10,509 nucleotides of DNA, from assembly GCA_904502045.1 (NCBI GenBank), contig CAJGEB010000021.1, forward strand, positions 1 to 10,509, written 5' to 3'. This document shows positions 1 to 7,130 of this stretch, in pieces (positions within the stretch are counted from its first letter, which is position 1; each line of letters starts with the position of its first letter). Under the pieces are notes generated by a model. That model had not been told where the DNA came from and made no database searches. It was given only the letters and a program-made list of their open reading frames with translations. Origin of the DNA: an uncultured Oscillospiraceae bacterium (GTDB lineage Bacteria; Bacillota; Clostridia; Oscillospirales; Ruminococcaceae). The position numbers were made by a program, and so were the translations under genes.

Positions 1-843
1 ATTTTCAAAGCAGGGACCAAGTACAAAAAGTACTCCCGCCAAAAGCGAAAGTCCGAGCTGCAGCGCCGTCATCTTCCTTTTTGCACGGAACTCCTCACCT
101 TTCGCCCGTTTCGGTATCTTCCCCTCGGTAATCCACGACGCACACGGTTCCCTCAGCTTTAAAAATACCGGCACAAGAATGAGTACTGTCACAAAGAAAA
201 AGTCGCCGAAATAACTCTGTATCGACAAAACGCTTTCCACGTATTGCTCCGATTTGAAAAGTACGAGCGGAAGCGAAAAAAGTACTGCCGCTAATACCGC
301 AAAAAATGCTACAAACGACCAATTCCCGAGCGTACTGTTAAATCTTCCGAGCATTACTCCGTCAAGCTCCTCAAACAGCTCGTTATCATTTTTTGCCTCT
401 TTCATCTTGTTTACCGCAGATACCGCAACTATTACCGCCGCAACACAAAACAGCAGCATTACCGCAAAACCGATAATTACCTCAAAAAAGCCGTAGGATA
501 TCGCTAAATTGCAGATGAGTCCCGCCGCAGAAAGTGCAAGAGATATCCATATCATCGTCTTGAATTTTGACATCGTGCGGTTTACCGCCGCCTTTATCCT
601 CTTTTCAAATTTTACCTCGTTTTGCTCCTGCGCACTCCGCCTGCCTTTTATCAGCTCGTCGCAGCTTACTCCGAACATCTCCGCTATTGCAGGTAAAAGT
701 GAAATGTCCGGCGCGCACTCGCCGCGCTCCCACCTGCTCACCGCCTTGTTCGATACGTTAAGCCGCTCTGCTACCTCTTGCTGAGTCATTTTGCTCGCCT
801 TCCTCAGCGCCGCCATAAACTCTCCCATCGTGCTCCCCGGCAT
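1..843 (-). CDS. XRE-family helix-turn-helix protein with multi-pass membrane region (partial, runs off left edge)
   Basis: Reading down from the ATG at 841-843 gives 281 codons with no stop before the window edge, so only the N-terminal part is present. Residues about 8-65 form a Cro/C1-type helix-turn-helix: a TQQEVAERLNV helix, the recognition segment SNKAVSRWERG (31-41), then PDISLLPAIAEMFGVSCDELI, the usual ending of this domain in Firmicutes. A basic linker (about 66-96) follows, and then hydrophobic stretches at about 97-117, 119-142, 175-196, 212-230 and 259-279 that look like membrane spans. Seen: HTH plus membrane segments. Known: Firmicutes have many HTH proteins with C-terminal membrane parts, mostly of unknown signal. 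Inferred: a membrane-tethered transcription regulator. AAGGAG lies 11 nt before the chosen ATG; an in-frame ATG five codons later is possible. It diverges from scfA and could regulate it or itself. Confidence 0.88.
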   Translation of the reverse strand, partial: MPGSTMGEFMAALRKASKMTQQEVAERLNVSNKAVSRWERGECAPDISLLPAIAEMFGVSCDELIKGRRSAQEQNEVKFEKRIKAAVNRTMSKFKTMIWISLALSAAGLICNLAISYGFFEVIIGFAVMLLFCVAAVIVAVSAVNKMKEAKNDNELFEELDGVMLGRFNSTLGNWSFVAFFAVLAAVLFSLPLVLFKSEQYVESVLSIQSYFGDFFFVTVLILVPVFLKLREPCASWITEGKIPKRAKGEEFRAKRKMTALQLGLSLLAGVLFVLGPCFEN

Positions 844-881
844 AATTACCCCTTCTCCTTTTTGACGTGTTCTATATTATT

Positions 882-910
882 ATTTTACAAAAATATCCTT
901 ATAATTTCAA
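882..910 (-). promoter_or_regulatory. Sigma-A-type promoter for the HTH-membrane protein
   Basis: On the minus strand there is TTGAAA (905-910), a 17-bp spacer, then TAAAAT (882-887). Transcription would begin near 875, leaving a leader of about 30 nt before the ATG at 843. The spacing is ideal and both hexamers are close to consensus. Confidence 0.7.
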
Positions 911-917
911 ACCCCCG

Positions 918-950
918 AACCGAAAATTACTCTCGCAAACCGAGAATTTT
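918..950. promoter_or_regulatory. Direct repeat pair / imperfect dyad in divergent control region (candidate operator)
   Basis: AACCGAAAATT (918-928) recurs as AACCGAGAATT (938-948), ten of eleven bases identical, with a period of exactly 20 bp (about two helical turns). The same stretch also forms an imperfect dyad: AAAATT (923-928), a 3-nt bulge, CTCG (932-935), a 5-nt loop, then CGAGAATTTT (941-950). It lies just upstream of the HTH-gene -35 box and about 65 bp upstream of the scfA -35 box. Inferred to be a regulator binding site; the HTH protein encoded alongside is the obvious candidate. No binding family is recognised. Confidence 0.4.
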
Positions 951-1015
951 ACCGCGCACCGTAATAATACCGCAATATCTCCCCATTTTCTACTCCGCAG
1001 AGCCAATTAGACGTA

Positions 1016-1044
1016 TTGACTTTTATTCCCATGCGTGTTAAAAT
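1016..1044 (+). promoter_or_regulatory. Strong sigma-A-type promoter for scfA
   Basis: TTGACT (1016-1021), a 17-bp spacer, then TAAAAT (1039-1044). Transcription would start near 1051, giving a leader of about 26 nt that carries GGAGG (1064-1068) eight bases before the scfA ATG. The near-consensus promoter and strong RBS suggest high expression of the small precursor. Confidence 0.8.
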
Positions 1045-1076
1045 ATTTTCGAAGATTTTTTGTGGAGGTTATTTAT

Positions 1077-1229
1077 ATGGAACGCATTAAAACTATAAAG
1101 ACCCGCAATCTGTGCGAGAGCGCTAAAAAAGGCGGTTGCGGCGAGTGCCAGACTTCCTGCCAGTCCGCTTGCAAGACTAGCTGCGGAATCGCTAACCAGA
1201 AGTGCGAAAGCTCTAAAGAAAGCAAGTAA
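1077..1229 (+). CDS. scfA: SCIFF ranthipeptide precursor (six cysteines in forty-five residues)
   Basis: This 50-residue peptide is recognised directly. The leader MERIKTIKTRNL is followed by CGECQTSCQSACKTSC, the near-invariant SCIFF core, and then GIANQKCE. Core cysteines are at 21, 24, 28, 32, 36 and 43. Known of the family: it is a ribosomally made peptide in which the partner radical SAM enzyme forms Cys thioether links to alpha carbons; it is very widespread in Clostridia, and its cellular role is unclear. The ATG at 1077 is chosen over the upstream ATG at 1035 because GGAGG sits 8 nt before it, the promoter -10 box overlaps the upstream start region, and the leader matches the family's N-terminus. 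Oddity: there is a seventh cysteine, C13, in the leader, where I recall the family usually lacks one. The next gene is the maturase. Confidence 0.95.
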   Translation: MERIKTIKTRNLCESAKKGGCGECQTSCQSACKTSCGIANQKCESSKESK

Positions 1230-1244
1230 TTGCAATACGCCGAA

Positions 1245-1273
1245 ACGCTGCCTTATCGGCGGCGTTTTTTCTT
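1245..1273 (+). terminator. Intrinsic terminator/attenuator between scfA and scfB
   Basis: ACGCTGCC (1245-1252), a 5-nt loop, then GGCGGCGT (1258-1265) form an 8-bp stem with one G-U pair, followed directly by a run of T (1265-1270, then CTT). It starts 15 nt after the scfA stop. Partial readthrough would make abundant scfA mRNA and less scfB mRNA. Confidence 0.85.
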
Positions 1274-1313
1274 AAAGAAAGGATCGCCGTTTTTACGGCT
1301 ATGGTCATAAATT

Positions 1314-2684
1314 ATGATTCATCAATATAAATTGGGCGGATATAATATCGTTTTGGACGTGTGTTCCGGTGCGGTACACGCGGTGGACGAGCTCGCATAC
1401 GACGTAATAGGTATGTTTGAGGAGTCCTCTTCGAGCGAGATAATTACCGCTCTTTCAAAAAAGTACCCCGACATATCTAAAAACGACATCTCGGAATGTA
1501 TCGCTCAGGTAGATGAGCTCAAAAAATCGGGACAGCTTTTTGCTCCCGACACCTTTGAGAGTATGGCGGGACACCTTAAAGAGAAGACTGCAGGAGTCGT
1601 TAAGGCACTGTGCCTGCACGTCGCTCATACATGCAATCTCAACTGCTCCTACTGCTTTGCAAGTCAGGGTAAATATCACGGCGAGCGCGCGGTAATGAGC
1701 TTTGAGGTGGGTAAAAGAGCTCTCGATTTTCTGATTGAAAATTCCGGCAGCCGCAGAAATCTTGAGGTGGACTTCTTCGGTGGCGAGCCCCTTATGAATT
1801 TTCAAGTAGTCAAAGATTTGGTTGCCTACGCCAGAAGTATCGAAAAGCAGCACAATAAAAATTTCCGCTTTACCCTCACCACAAACGGCATACAGATCGA
1901 CGACGGCGTCATTGATTTTGCTAACCGCGAGTGCTCAAACGTAGTTTTAAGTCTTGACGGAAGAAAAGAGATACACGACCGATACCGTGTCGATTACGCG
2001 GGTAACGGAAGCTGGGAGAGGATAGTCCCCAAGTTCCAAAAGCTCGTTGAGGAGCGCGGCGGGAAAAATTATTATATGCGCGGAACCTTTACCCACGCAA
2101 ATCCCGATTTTCTTAAGGATATCGAAAAAATGCTGGAGCTCGGCTTCAGAGAGCTCAGTATGGAGCCGGTAGTATGCGCGGAAAATGATCCGTCTGCTCT
2201 CACCGACGAGGATCTCCCCATCGTACTTGAACAATATGAAAAGCTCGCGCAGCTGATGATAAAAAAGGATAAAGAGGGGGATCCCTTCACCTTTTACCAC
2301 TATATGCTCGACCTTGAGGACGGTCCCTGCATCTATAAACGCATCTCAGGCTGCGGAAGCGGCTCGGAATATATGGCGGTTACTCCGTGGGGCGATCTCT
2401 ACCCCTGCCACCAATTCGTCGGCGACGAAAGCTTTAAGCTCGGCGACATTTGGAACGGTGTGGTCAACACCGAAAGACAAAAGGAGTTCGCTTCCTGCAA
2501 TGTCTACTCCCACCCCGAGTGCCGCGACTGCTGGGCAAGACTTTACTGCTCCGGCGGCTGTGCTGCTAATGCATATCACTCCACAGGCTCGGTTACCGGC
2601 ATTTACGAGTACGGTTGCAAGCTGTTTCGCAAACGAATGGAATGCGCCGTAATGCTCGCCGTACACAGAGCTCTCGGTGAATAG
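1314..2684 (+). CDS. scfB: SCIFF maturase, radical SAM/SPASM thioether-forming enzyme
   Basis: The protein has 456 residues, full length for this family. Residues 1-95 form the N-terminal RiPP-recognition (PqqD-like) region, beginning MIHQYKLGGYNIVLDVCSGAVH. The radical SAM cluster motif CNLNCSYC gives C107, C111 and C114, followed by GGEPL at 156-160. The C-terminal SPASM region shows C347-X12-G-X4-C365, then C403-X2-C406-X5-C412-X3-C416 and C435, which are ligands for auxiliary iron-sulfur clusters; C339, C395 and C444 are additional. Known role: reductive cleavage of S-adenosylmethionine drives formation of Cys thioether crosslinks in the SCIFF peptide, in the cytoplasm. An in-frame stop at 1308-1310 fixes the start near the ATG at 1314. 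No Shine-Dalgarno lies at normal spacing; AAAGGA (1278-1283) is 30 nt away, with a short hairpin (1286-1299) between them. Expression therefore probably runs below that of scfA. Confidence 0.95.
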   Translation: MIHQYKLGGYNIVLDVCSGAVHAVDELAYDVIGMFEESSSSEIITALSKKYPDISKNDISECIAQVDELKKSGQLFAPDTFESMAGHLKEKTAGVVKALCLHVAHTCNLNCSYCFASQGKYHGERAVMSFEVGKRALDFLIENSGSRRNLEVDFFGGEPLMNFQVVKDLVAYARSIEKQHNKNFRFTLTTNGIQIDDGVIDFANRECSNVVLSLDGRKEIHDRYRVDYAGNGSWERIVPKFQKLVEERGGKNYYMRGTFTHANPDFLKDIEKMLELGFRELSMEPVVCAENDPSALTDEDLPIVLEQYEKLAQLMIKKDKEGDPFTFYHYMLDLEDGPCIYKRISGCGSGSEYMAVTPWGDLYPCHQFVGDESFKLGDIWNGVVNTERQKEFASCNVYSHPECRDCWARLYCSGGCAANAYHSTGSVTGIYEYGCKLFRKRMECAVMLAVHRALGE

Positions 2685-2685
2685 T

Positions 2686-4023
2686 ATGAATACACCGATC
2701 TGCGATTTTGTCAAAAAATATTCCGAAAAAGCTCCCTTGCGGCTCCACATTCCCGGACACAAGGGCAAAAAGCTACTCGGATTTGAACAATATGACATCA
2801 CCGAAATCGAGGGAGCCGACTGCCTTTACGAAGCGTGCGGAATTATTGCCGAAAGTGAAAAAAATGCATCAGCTCTTTTCGGCTGCGATACTTTTTTTTC
2901 GGCGGAAGGTTCCTCACAGTGCATACGCGCAATGTGTGACCTCATCTGCAGATACGCAAAGGAGCTGTGCAAAAGACCCCTTATTGCCGCCGCAAGAAAC
3001 GCGCACAGGACCTTTCTCTCTGCCGCCGCACTGCTTGATTTTGACGTAGTATGGGTATTCCCCGAAAATGAAGGCTCCTACCTCTCCTGCAGTTTCACTG
3101 CAGAATACTTAGACGAGTTTTTCTCAAAACAGGACCAAAAACCCATCGCTTTTTACTTAACGAGCCCCGACTACACGGGAAAAACTGCGGATATTGCCCG
3201 TATTTCCGAGGTCTGCCGTAAACACGGCGTCTTACTCGCGGTCGATGCGGCTCACGGTGCGTATATGAAATTCCTGCCGCACTCGACGTTCCCGACAGAT
3301 CTCGGCGCGGATGTTTGCTGCTCCTCGGCGCACAAAACGCTGCCCGCACTCACAGGAGCCGCCTATCTGCATATCTCCCCTTCTGCGCCCGAGATTTTCT
3401 CACAGCAGGCTAAAAATTCGCTCGCGCTTTTCGGTTCCACAAGCCCCTCATTTTTAATTTTACAGTCGCTTGACGCATTAAACCGCTACCTCACCGAGTA
3501 TCCCGAAAAGCTTGCCCGCTTTATTCCCAAAGCGGCGTTGCTTAAAAATCGCCTTGAGCAGCAGGGGTATTCTCTTTTCGGCGAGGAAGTGCTCAAGCTT
3601 ACCGTCTGTCCCAAAGGCTACGGCTACCGCGGATATGAGCTTGCGAGGGAACTTTCGGCCCGTAACATCTTCTGCGAGTTTGCGGATCCCGATTTTACGG
3701 TACTAACCTTAACTCCGGAGCTTTGCGATGAGGAGCTTCAGCTCCTCGAAAACGCACTCTTAAATATTCCGAAAAAGGCAGCTGTCCGCGAGTATCCCCC
3801 TCAAATCAGCAAAGCAACTCCCGCACTTTCGATAAGGGAGGCTATGCTTTCTCCTTCACAGTCGGTTTGGGTAAATGAGTGCGAAGGCAGAGTACTCGCC
3901 GATGCGTCGGTAGGCTGTCCCCCCGCAGTACCCATTTTAGTATCGGGCGAGCTGATAGACCGCTGTGCGCGCGAGGCGTTCGATTATTACGGTATAAAGC
4001 AAATTTCAGTAGTAAAACTTTGA
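2686..4023 (+). CDS. PLP-dependent Orn/Lys/Arg decarboxylase-like protein (fold type I)
   Basis: About 445 residues. The start shows the family signature LRLHIPGHKG (18-27). ARNAHRTF (103-110) fits the cofactor-stacking His loop, VDAAHGAY (186-193) supplies the Asp that contacts the pyridine nitrogen, and SAHKTLPALTG (214-224) holds the PLP-binding lysine K217. The C-terminal part has LSIREAM and CPPAVPI...GELI, typical of the OKR decarboxylase C-terminal domain. It belongs to the short class related to Bacillus YaaO, without the N-terminal wing domain of the large inducible decarboxylases. Reaction: probably decarboxylation of a basic amino acid; the substrate cannot be read from sequence. 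The ATG at 2686 lies one base after the scfB stop; an in-frame GTG at 2677 would overlap scfB by 8 nt. This spacing suggests translational coupling. A link to RiPP maturation is possible but unproven. Confidence 0.87.
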   Translation: MNTPICDFVKKYSEKAPLRLHIPGHKGKKLLGFEQYDITEIEGADCLYEACGIIAESEKNASALFGCDTFFSAEGSSQCIRAMCDLICRYAKELCKRPLIAAARNAHRTFLSAAALLDFDVVWVFPENEGSYLSCSFTAEYLDEFFSKQDQKPIAFYLTSPDYTGKTADIARISEVCRKHGVLLAVDAAHGAYMKFLPHSTFPTDLGADVCCSSAHKTLPALTGAAYLHISPSAPEIFSQQAKNSLALFGSTSPSFLILQSLDALNRYLTEYPEKLARFIPKAALLKNRLEQQGYSLFGEEVLKLTVCPKGYGYRGYELARELSARNIFCEFADPDFTVLTLTPELCDEELQLLENALLNIPKKAAVREYPPQISKATPALSIREAMLSPSQSVWVNECEGRVLADASVGCPPAVPILVSGELIDRCAREAFDYYGIKQISVVKL

Positions 4024-4026
4024 AAT

Positions 4027-4045
4027 ATGCGTCAGTCTGACGCAT
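4027..4045. repeat. 19-nt perfect palindrome just after the decarboxylase-like gene
   Basis: ATGCGTCAG (4027-4035), one central T, then CTGACGCAT (4037-4045). The 9-bp arms are perfect. It begins three bases after the stop codon and has no T tract of its own, so it is not itself a terminator. It may be a protein binding site or an RNA 3'-end hairpin protecting the transcript. Confidence 0.55.
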
Positions 4046-4066
4046 TGAAAATAAGGGTACAAAAAT

Positions 4067-4107
4067 CCCCATCTGTACTTTGCACAGATGGGGGTTCTTT
4101 TTTTATT
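4067..4107. terminator. Bidirectional intrinsic terminator between convergent genes
   Basis: CCCCATCTGT (4067-4076), a 7-nt loop, then ACAGATGGGG (4084-4093) form a perfect 10-bp stem. On the plus strand it is followed by GGTTCTTTTTTTATTT; on the minus strand it is followed by ATTTTTG. It can end both the scfA-scfB-decarboxylase transcript and the opposing CvpA-like transcript, whose stop codon is at 4124. Confidence 0.9.
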
Positions 4108-4123
4108 TAGCCGTGATATCTTC

Positions 4124-5830
4124 TCAGCCGCCAACGACGACCTGGTAACTGCCGTCTTCGCCTATAATAATTTCATAGATACCGTCAAGAGCTCCGTCAA
4201 CCTCTCCGCCAATGACAGTTCCGGTCAACTTTTCGCCGTCGGGACCGTAAATAATGTAATCTCCGCCGTCTTCGCCGCCAAATTCCACCTCAAACTTACC
4301 GTCACCGCCCACAGCAGAATCAAGTCCCGGAGCTGCCTGCACATATTCAATTCCGAGCAAGTCATACATCGCTTCTTCAAATGCAGATTCGTCAATCTGA
4401 GCGTTACTGCTCTTCTTTAACTCCGAAATTATCTTATCCTTACCTTTGCGGTCATTTTTCAGGAACTCCTCAACCTCTTCTTCGTAATTTCCAAAACCAA
4501 TCAGCTGTGCAATATTTCCGCTCTCGAACAGCTCCTCTACCGCTGCTTCGCCGAACGCCGGATGCCGCATTATCGCTTCAGCCACGCTTCCGTCAAATAC
4601 TGCAACCAAGATAGCCTCAGCCTCAGCAAGCTGCTCCTCGGCTCCCATAGTCTTGCCGAGAGCGTATTTATCAATAAAGCTCTGCGCCTTTTCCGCATCT
4701 CCGTCAAACACGTCGGAAAGCAGTGCGGTCATCAAAAGTCTTTTCACCTTCACCGATTCATCGCTTACGTTAGCAAGCTTTCCTGCCTCTTGAATAATAC
4801 CCGAGGAATAAAGCATACCCATATCCTCTTCCTCAAGCGCTTTTATCACGTCATTCTCAAGTGCGTACTGCGCAAAATCAAGTATCGCAACTACGTTTTC
4901 CTTGAAGACTCCCTCAGGAGCCTCAAGTATCTCAAGCAGCTCGCTTACAATGGGGTCCTCAAGAATAGCTCCGACCTCTTCGCTCTTCTTCGCTTCCGTT
5001 ACTATCTCCTGCGCAAAGGAATAAACCCATCCCTGCTCAACGAGGGTATCCTTTACGATACCAATGAGCTCTGCCGCTATCGGAGCTATATCCGACGGGT
5101 CATCTATTCCCTTGAGCTCCTCAACGAGTGCGGTAACTTCCTCTATCGCATTCGACATATCCACTATCGAAACCGATGCATTATTTACCGACAAATAAGA
5201 AATACTGCTGTACACCACCGAAACGGGTCCCGACTCGCTCACCTTAACTATCGGGTGCGCCTTAATACTGTTTATACACTGCGCAACGAAACTATCAGAC
5301 GCATCTTCGCTCTCCTGCATATTTATCACCGTTTCGGCAAGGGGGACTACCGTTGCAAGCGACCCGTAAACCGGAGAGAGCCACACGCAAGCAAACAATA
5401 CTGCCGATACGACTCCTACTCCCATTCCGAAAAATTTCATCTTCTTGCTCGTTGCCACCAGCTTATCCTTCTGCACCTTCACGCTGACGATATGCAGTAT
5501 TATGCTAATTATAAACATTACGACTCCGAACAAAACTATCGACAGCACCATACTTACAAGGCTTCCCGCAAGCATACTTATCATTCCTGCAGAAACTCCT
5601 TCTCCGAAGCTGTCAAGAGGCAGTAAATTCATAACCACGGGAGTTAACACCTTCGCCAAAAGCCGTGCTGCAAATATACTGATAACGGTCGAAACAACTA
5701 CCGCACCCAAAGATATCAGCGCTCTCCAAAGTCCGCGCTTGTATCCCGAAATACAGTGCACCAATCCTGCAATAATTACCGTCAACAAAAACGGTATCCA
5801 AAGAATAAGACTCAAAAGTTCGGGGGACAT
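4124..5830 (-). CDS. CvpA-like membrane protein with long acidic C-terminal region
   Basis: About 568 residues. The first 155 are hydrophobic, with likely membrane spans near 5-28, 36-58, 84-116 (possibly two) and 133-155. The motif GYKRGLWRALISLG (29-42) resembles the CvpA (colicin V production) family signature. Residues 170-505 are acidic, mostly helical and soluble in character, rich in Glu, Ala and Ser. The last 60 or so residues are Gly/Asp-rich and look like beta strands, ending in YQVVVGG. CvpA proteins are usually under 200 residues, so most of this protein lies outside the family domain. In E. coli CvpA is needed for colicin V export; in other bacteria its role is not settled. The ATG at 5830 is preferred; a TTG two codons upstream also has AAAGG at usable spacing. 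The gene is transcribed alone from a good promoter. Confidence 0.75.
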   Translation of the reverse strand: MSPELLSLILWIPFLLTVIIAGLVHCISGYKRGLWRALISLGAVVVSTVISIFAARLLAKVLTPVVMNLLPLDSFGEGVSAGMISMLAGSLVSMVLSIVLFGVVMFIISIILHIVSVKVQKDKLVATSKKMKFFGMGVGVVSAVLFACVWLSPVYGSLATVVPLAETVINMQESEDASDSFVAQCINSIKAHPIVKVSESGPVSVVYSSISYLSVNNASVSIVDMSNAIEEVTALVEELKGIDDPSDIAPIAAELIGIVKDTLVEQGWVYSFAQEIVTEAKKSEEVGAILEDPIVSELLEILEAPEGVFKENVVAILDFAQYALENDVIKALEEEDMGMLYSSGIIQEAGKLANVSDESVKVKRLLMTALLSDVFDGDAEKAQSFIDKYALGKTMGAEEQLAEAEAILVAVFDGSVAEAIMRHPAFGEAAVEELFESGNIAQLIGFGNYEEEVEEFLKNDRKGKDKIISELKKSSNAQIDESAFEEAMYDLLGIEYVQAAPGLDSAVGGDGKFEVEFGGEDGGDYIIYGPDGEKLTGTVIGGEVDGALDGIYEIIIGEDGSYQVVVGG

Positions 5831-5866
5831 AACCAAATCCGCCTTTCTGTTTTTTTATATATTATT

Positions 5867-5895
5867 ATAATAACAGTTTCCCCCGCCCTTGTCAA
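5867..5895 (-). promoter_or_regulatory. Sigma-A-type promoter for the CvpA-like gene
   Basis: On the minus strand there is a perfect TTGACA (5890-5895), a 17-bp spacer, then TATTAT (5867-5872). A further TATAAT lies at 5864-5869 with a 20-bp spacer. The promoter sits between the amidohydrolase stop (5955) and the CvpA-like start. Confidence 0.8.
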
Positions 5896-5954
5896 CGGAA
5901 CGGCAAAGCCCGCCCTCAAGTTAAATCTTGGATACAAATTCAGCGTGTACTTTT

Positions 5955-7103
5955 TCACTGCTCCGAGGAGCTTGCCTGCCACGCAATTTCCCCGCCGACA
6001 ATCGTAAATTTTACCGAAGATGCGATCTCCAAAGGATCCCCGCTGTAAATGACGATATCGGCATCCTTTCCCTCTTTCAAGCTGCCTACCCGATGATCCA
6101 CGCGGCAAATACGGGCAGCATCAATGGTAATCGCGCGCAACGCTCCCCATTTGCTCATACCCTCCTTAACCGCAAGTCCGGCACAGAGCGGAAGGTATTG
6201 AATTCTTGATACGGGATGGTCTGTCGTCAGCGCCACCAAAACTCCTGCTTTTTGAAGTATCCCCGGAGTTTTAAAATCCAAAAACCGTACTTCATCCTTA
6301 CTTCGCGAGGCAAGAGAAGGTCCCACGATAGCAGGATACCCGCTTTCTGCAATTTCCTCTGCAATCAGATGCCCTTCGGTGCAATGATCCAGCGTGAGTC
6401 CGAGTCCGAATTCTTTAGCTATGCGCATAGCGGTAAAAATATCATCCGCTCGGTGCACGTGCGCTTTAATCGGTATCTCCCCTGCAAATAACTCCCGATA
6501 ACACTCCATACAAAATTCCCCATTCGTTTGATTTGCGTTACTGAAATACTGCTTTGCAAGGGTAAACTCCTCTCGAATAAGGGATGCTATTCCCATTCGT
6601 GATGAAGGTATGTTACCGTTCGTTCCGTAGTTCGTCATCGGATTTTCTCCAAAGGCAAGCTTCATAGCACAAGGCGCCAAAACTACCATATCGTCAATTC
6701 GTCTGCCGTAGGTCTTTATAAAAGCAAACTGTCCGCCTATCGGGTTTGAACTGCCCGGTCCCACCATTACTCCCGTAATTCCGACTGCCAAAGCATTGTG
6801 AAACGCGCTGTCCATCGGATTTATTGCATCAATAGCCCGTATACACGGCGTAATCGGGTTTGTTCCCTCATTACTTTCATCCCCTTGACTGCTCTTCCTT
6901 TCCTCCGAAATCCCTATGTGGCTGTGGGCGTCGATAAAACCCGGATACACAAAAAGTCCCGATGCGTCAATAATCCTCATTCGCTCGGTTGGACTTATAT
7001 TTTTTGAAATTTGTATAATTTTCCCTTTGTCGATAAGCAAATCTGTATGGCTTACTTCATTTTTCTCCATTGTGAAGACCGTTCCGTTTTGTATTAAAAG
7101 CAC
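5955..7103 (-). CDS. Metal-dependent amidohydrolase
   Basis: 382 residues from a GTG start. The small N-terminal beta region (MLLIQNGTVF...) leads into GFIDAHSH (55-62), the HxH metal ligands H60 and H62. A likely carboxylated or metal-bridging Lys is K148 in CAMKLAFGENP. Further candidate ligands are H215 and H217 (KAHVH), H240 and H245 (DHCTEGH) and the catalytic D295 (TTDHP). The C-terminal WGALRAITIDAARI...VGSLKEGKDADIVIYSGDPL is the standard closing segment of imidazolonepropionase-like and related cytoplasmic amidohydrolases. It probably hydrolyses a cyclic amide or small amide, but the substrate is not predictable. AGGAGG (7111-7116) is placed 7 nt before the GTG and decides this start; an upstream ATG at 7128-7130 would translate through that SD. 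No hairpin terminator is visible after the stop. Same strand as the CvpA-like gene, which has its own promoter. Confidence 0.9.
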   Translation of the reverse strand: MLLIQNGTVFTMEKNEVSHTDLLIDKGKIIQISKNISPTERMRIIDASGLFVYPGFIDAHSHIGISEERKSSQGDESNEGTNPITPCIRAIDAINPMDSAFHNALAVGITGVMVGPGSSNPIGGQFAFIKTYGRRIDDMVVLAPCAMKLAFGENPMTNYGTNGNIPSSRMGIASLIREEFTLAKQYFSNANQTNGEFCMECYRELFAGEIPIKAHVHRADDIFTAMRIAKEFGLGLTLDHCTEGHLIAEEIAESGYPAIVGPSLASRSKDEVRFLDFKTPGILQKAGVLVALTTDHPVSRIQYLPLCAGLAVKEGMSKWGALRAITIDAARICRVDHRVGSLKEGKDADIVIYSGDPLEIASSVKFTIVGGEIAWQASSSEQ

Positions 7104-7110
7104 GTTATGA

Positions 7111-7116
7111 CCTCCT
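7111..7116 (-). promoter_or_regulatory. Ribosome binding site fixing the GTG start of the amidohydrolase
   Basis: A perfect AGGAGG on the minus strand lies 7 nt before the GTG at 7101-7103. The in-frame ATG upstream (7128-7130) has no comparable site, and the minus-strand frame continues open through the NNQ repeat only because that repeat lacks antisense stops. Confidence 0.85.
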
Positions 7117-7130
7117 AAAAAATTTTTCAT

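Noticed and set aside
254..1041. Several plus-strand open frames on the left side
   Set aside because: They lie antisense to the HTH-membrane gene or across its promoter, have no RBS and show no recognisable protein features.
1035..1076. Upstream ATG extending scfA by 14 residues (MLKYFRRFFVEVIY)
   Set aside because: This segment overlaps the promoter -10 box and the predicted transcription start, and GGAGG serves the ATG at 1077, which matches the family N-terminus.
1038..1235. Minus-strand small open frame opposite scfA
   Set aside because: It is a shadow of the conserved SCIFF gene with no promoter or RBS of its own; its Ala/Leu/Ser content comes from the antisense of Cys/Gly/Ser codons.
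4562..5626. Plus-strand open frame of 354 codons
   Set aside because: It is fully antisense to the CvpA-like gene, lacks an RBS, and its Arg/His/Tyr-rich composition is typical of a shadow frame.
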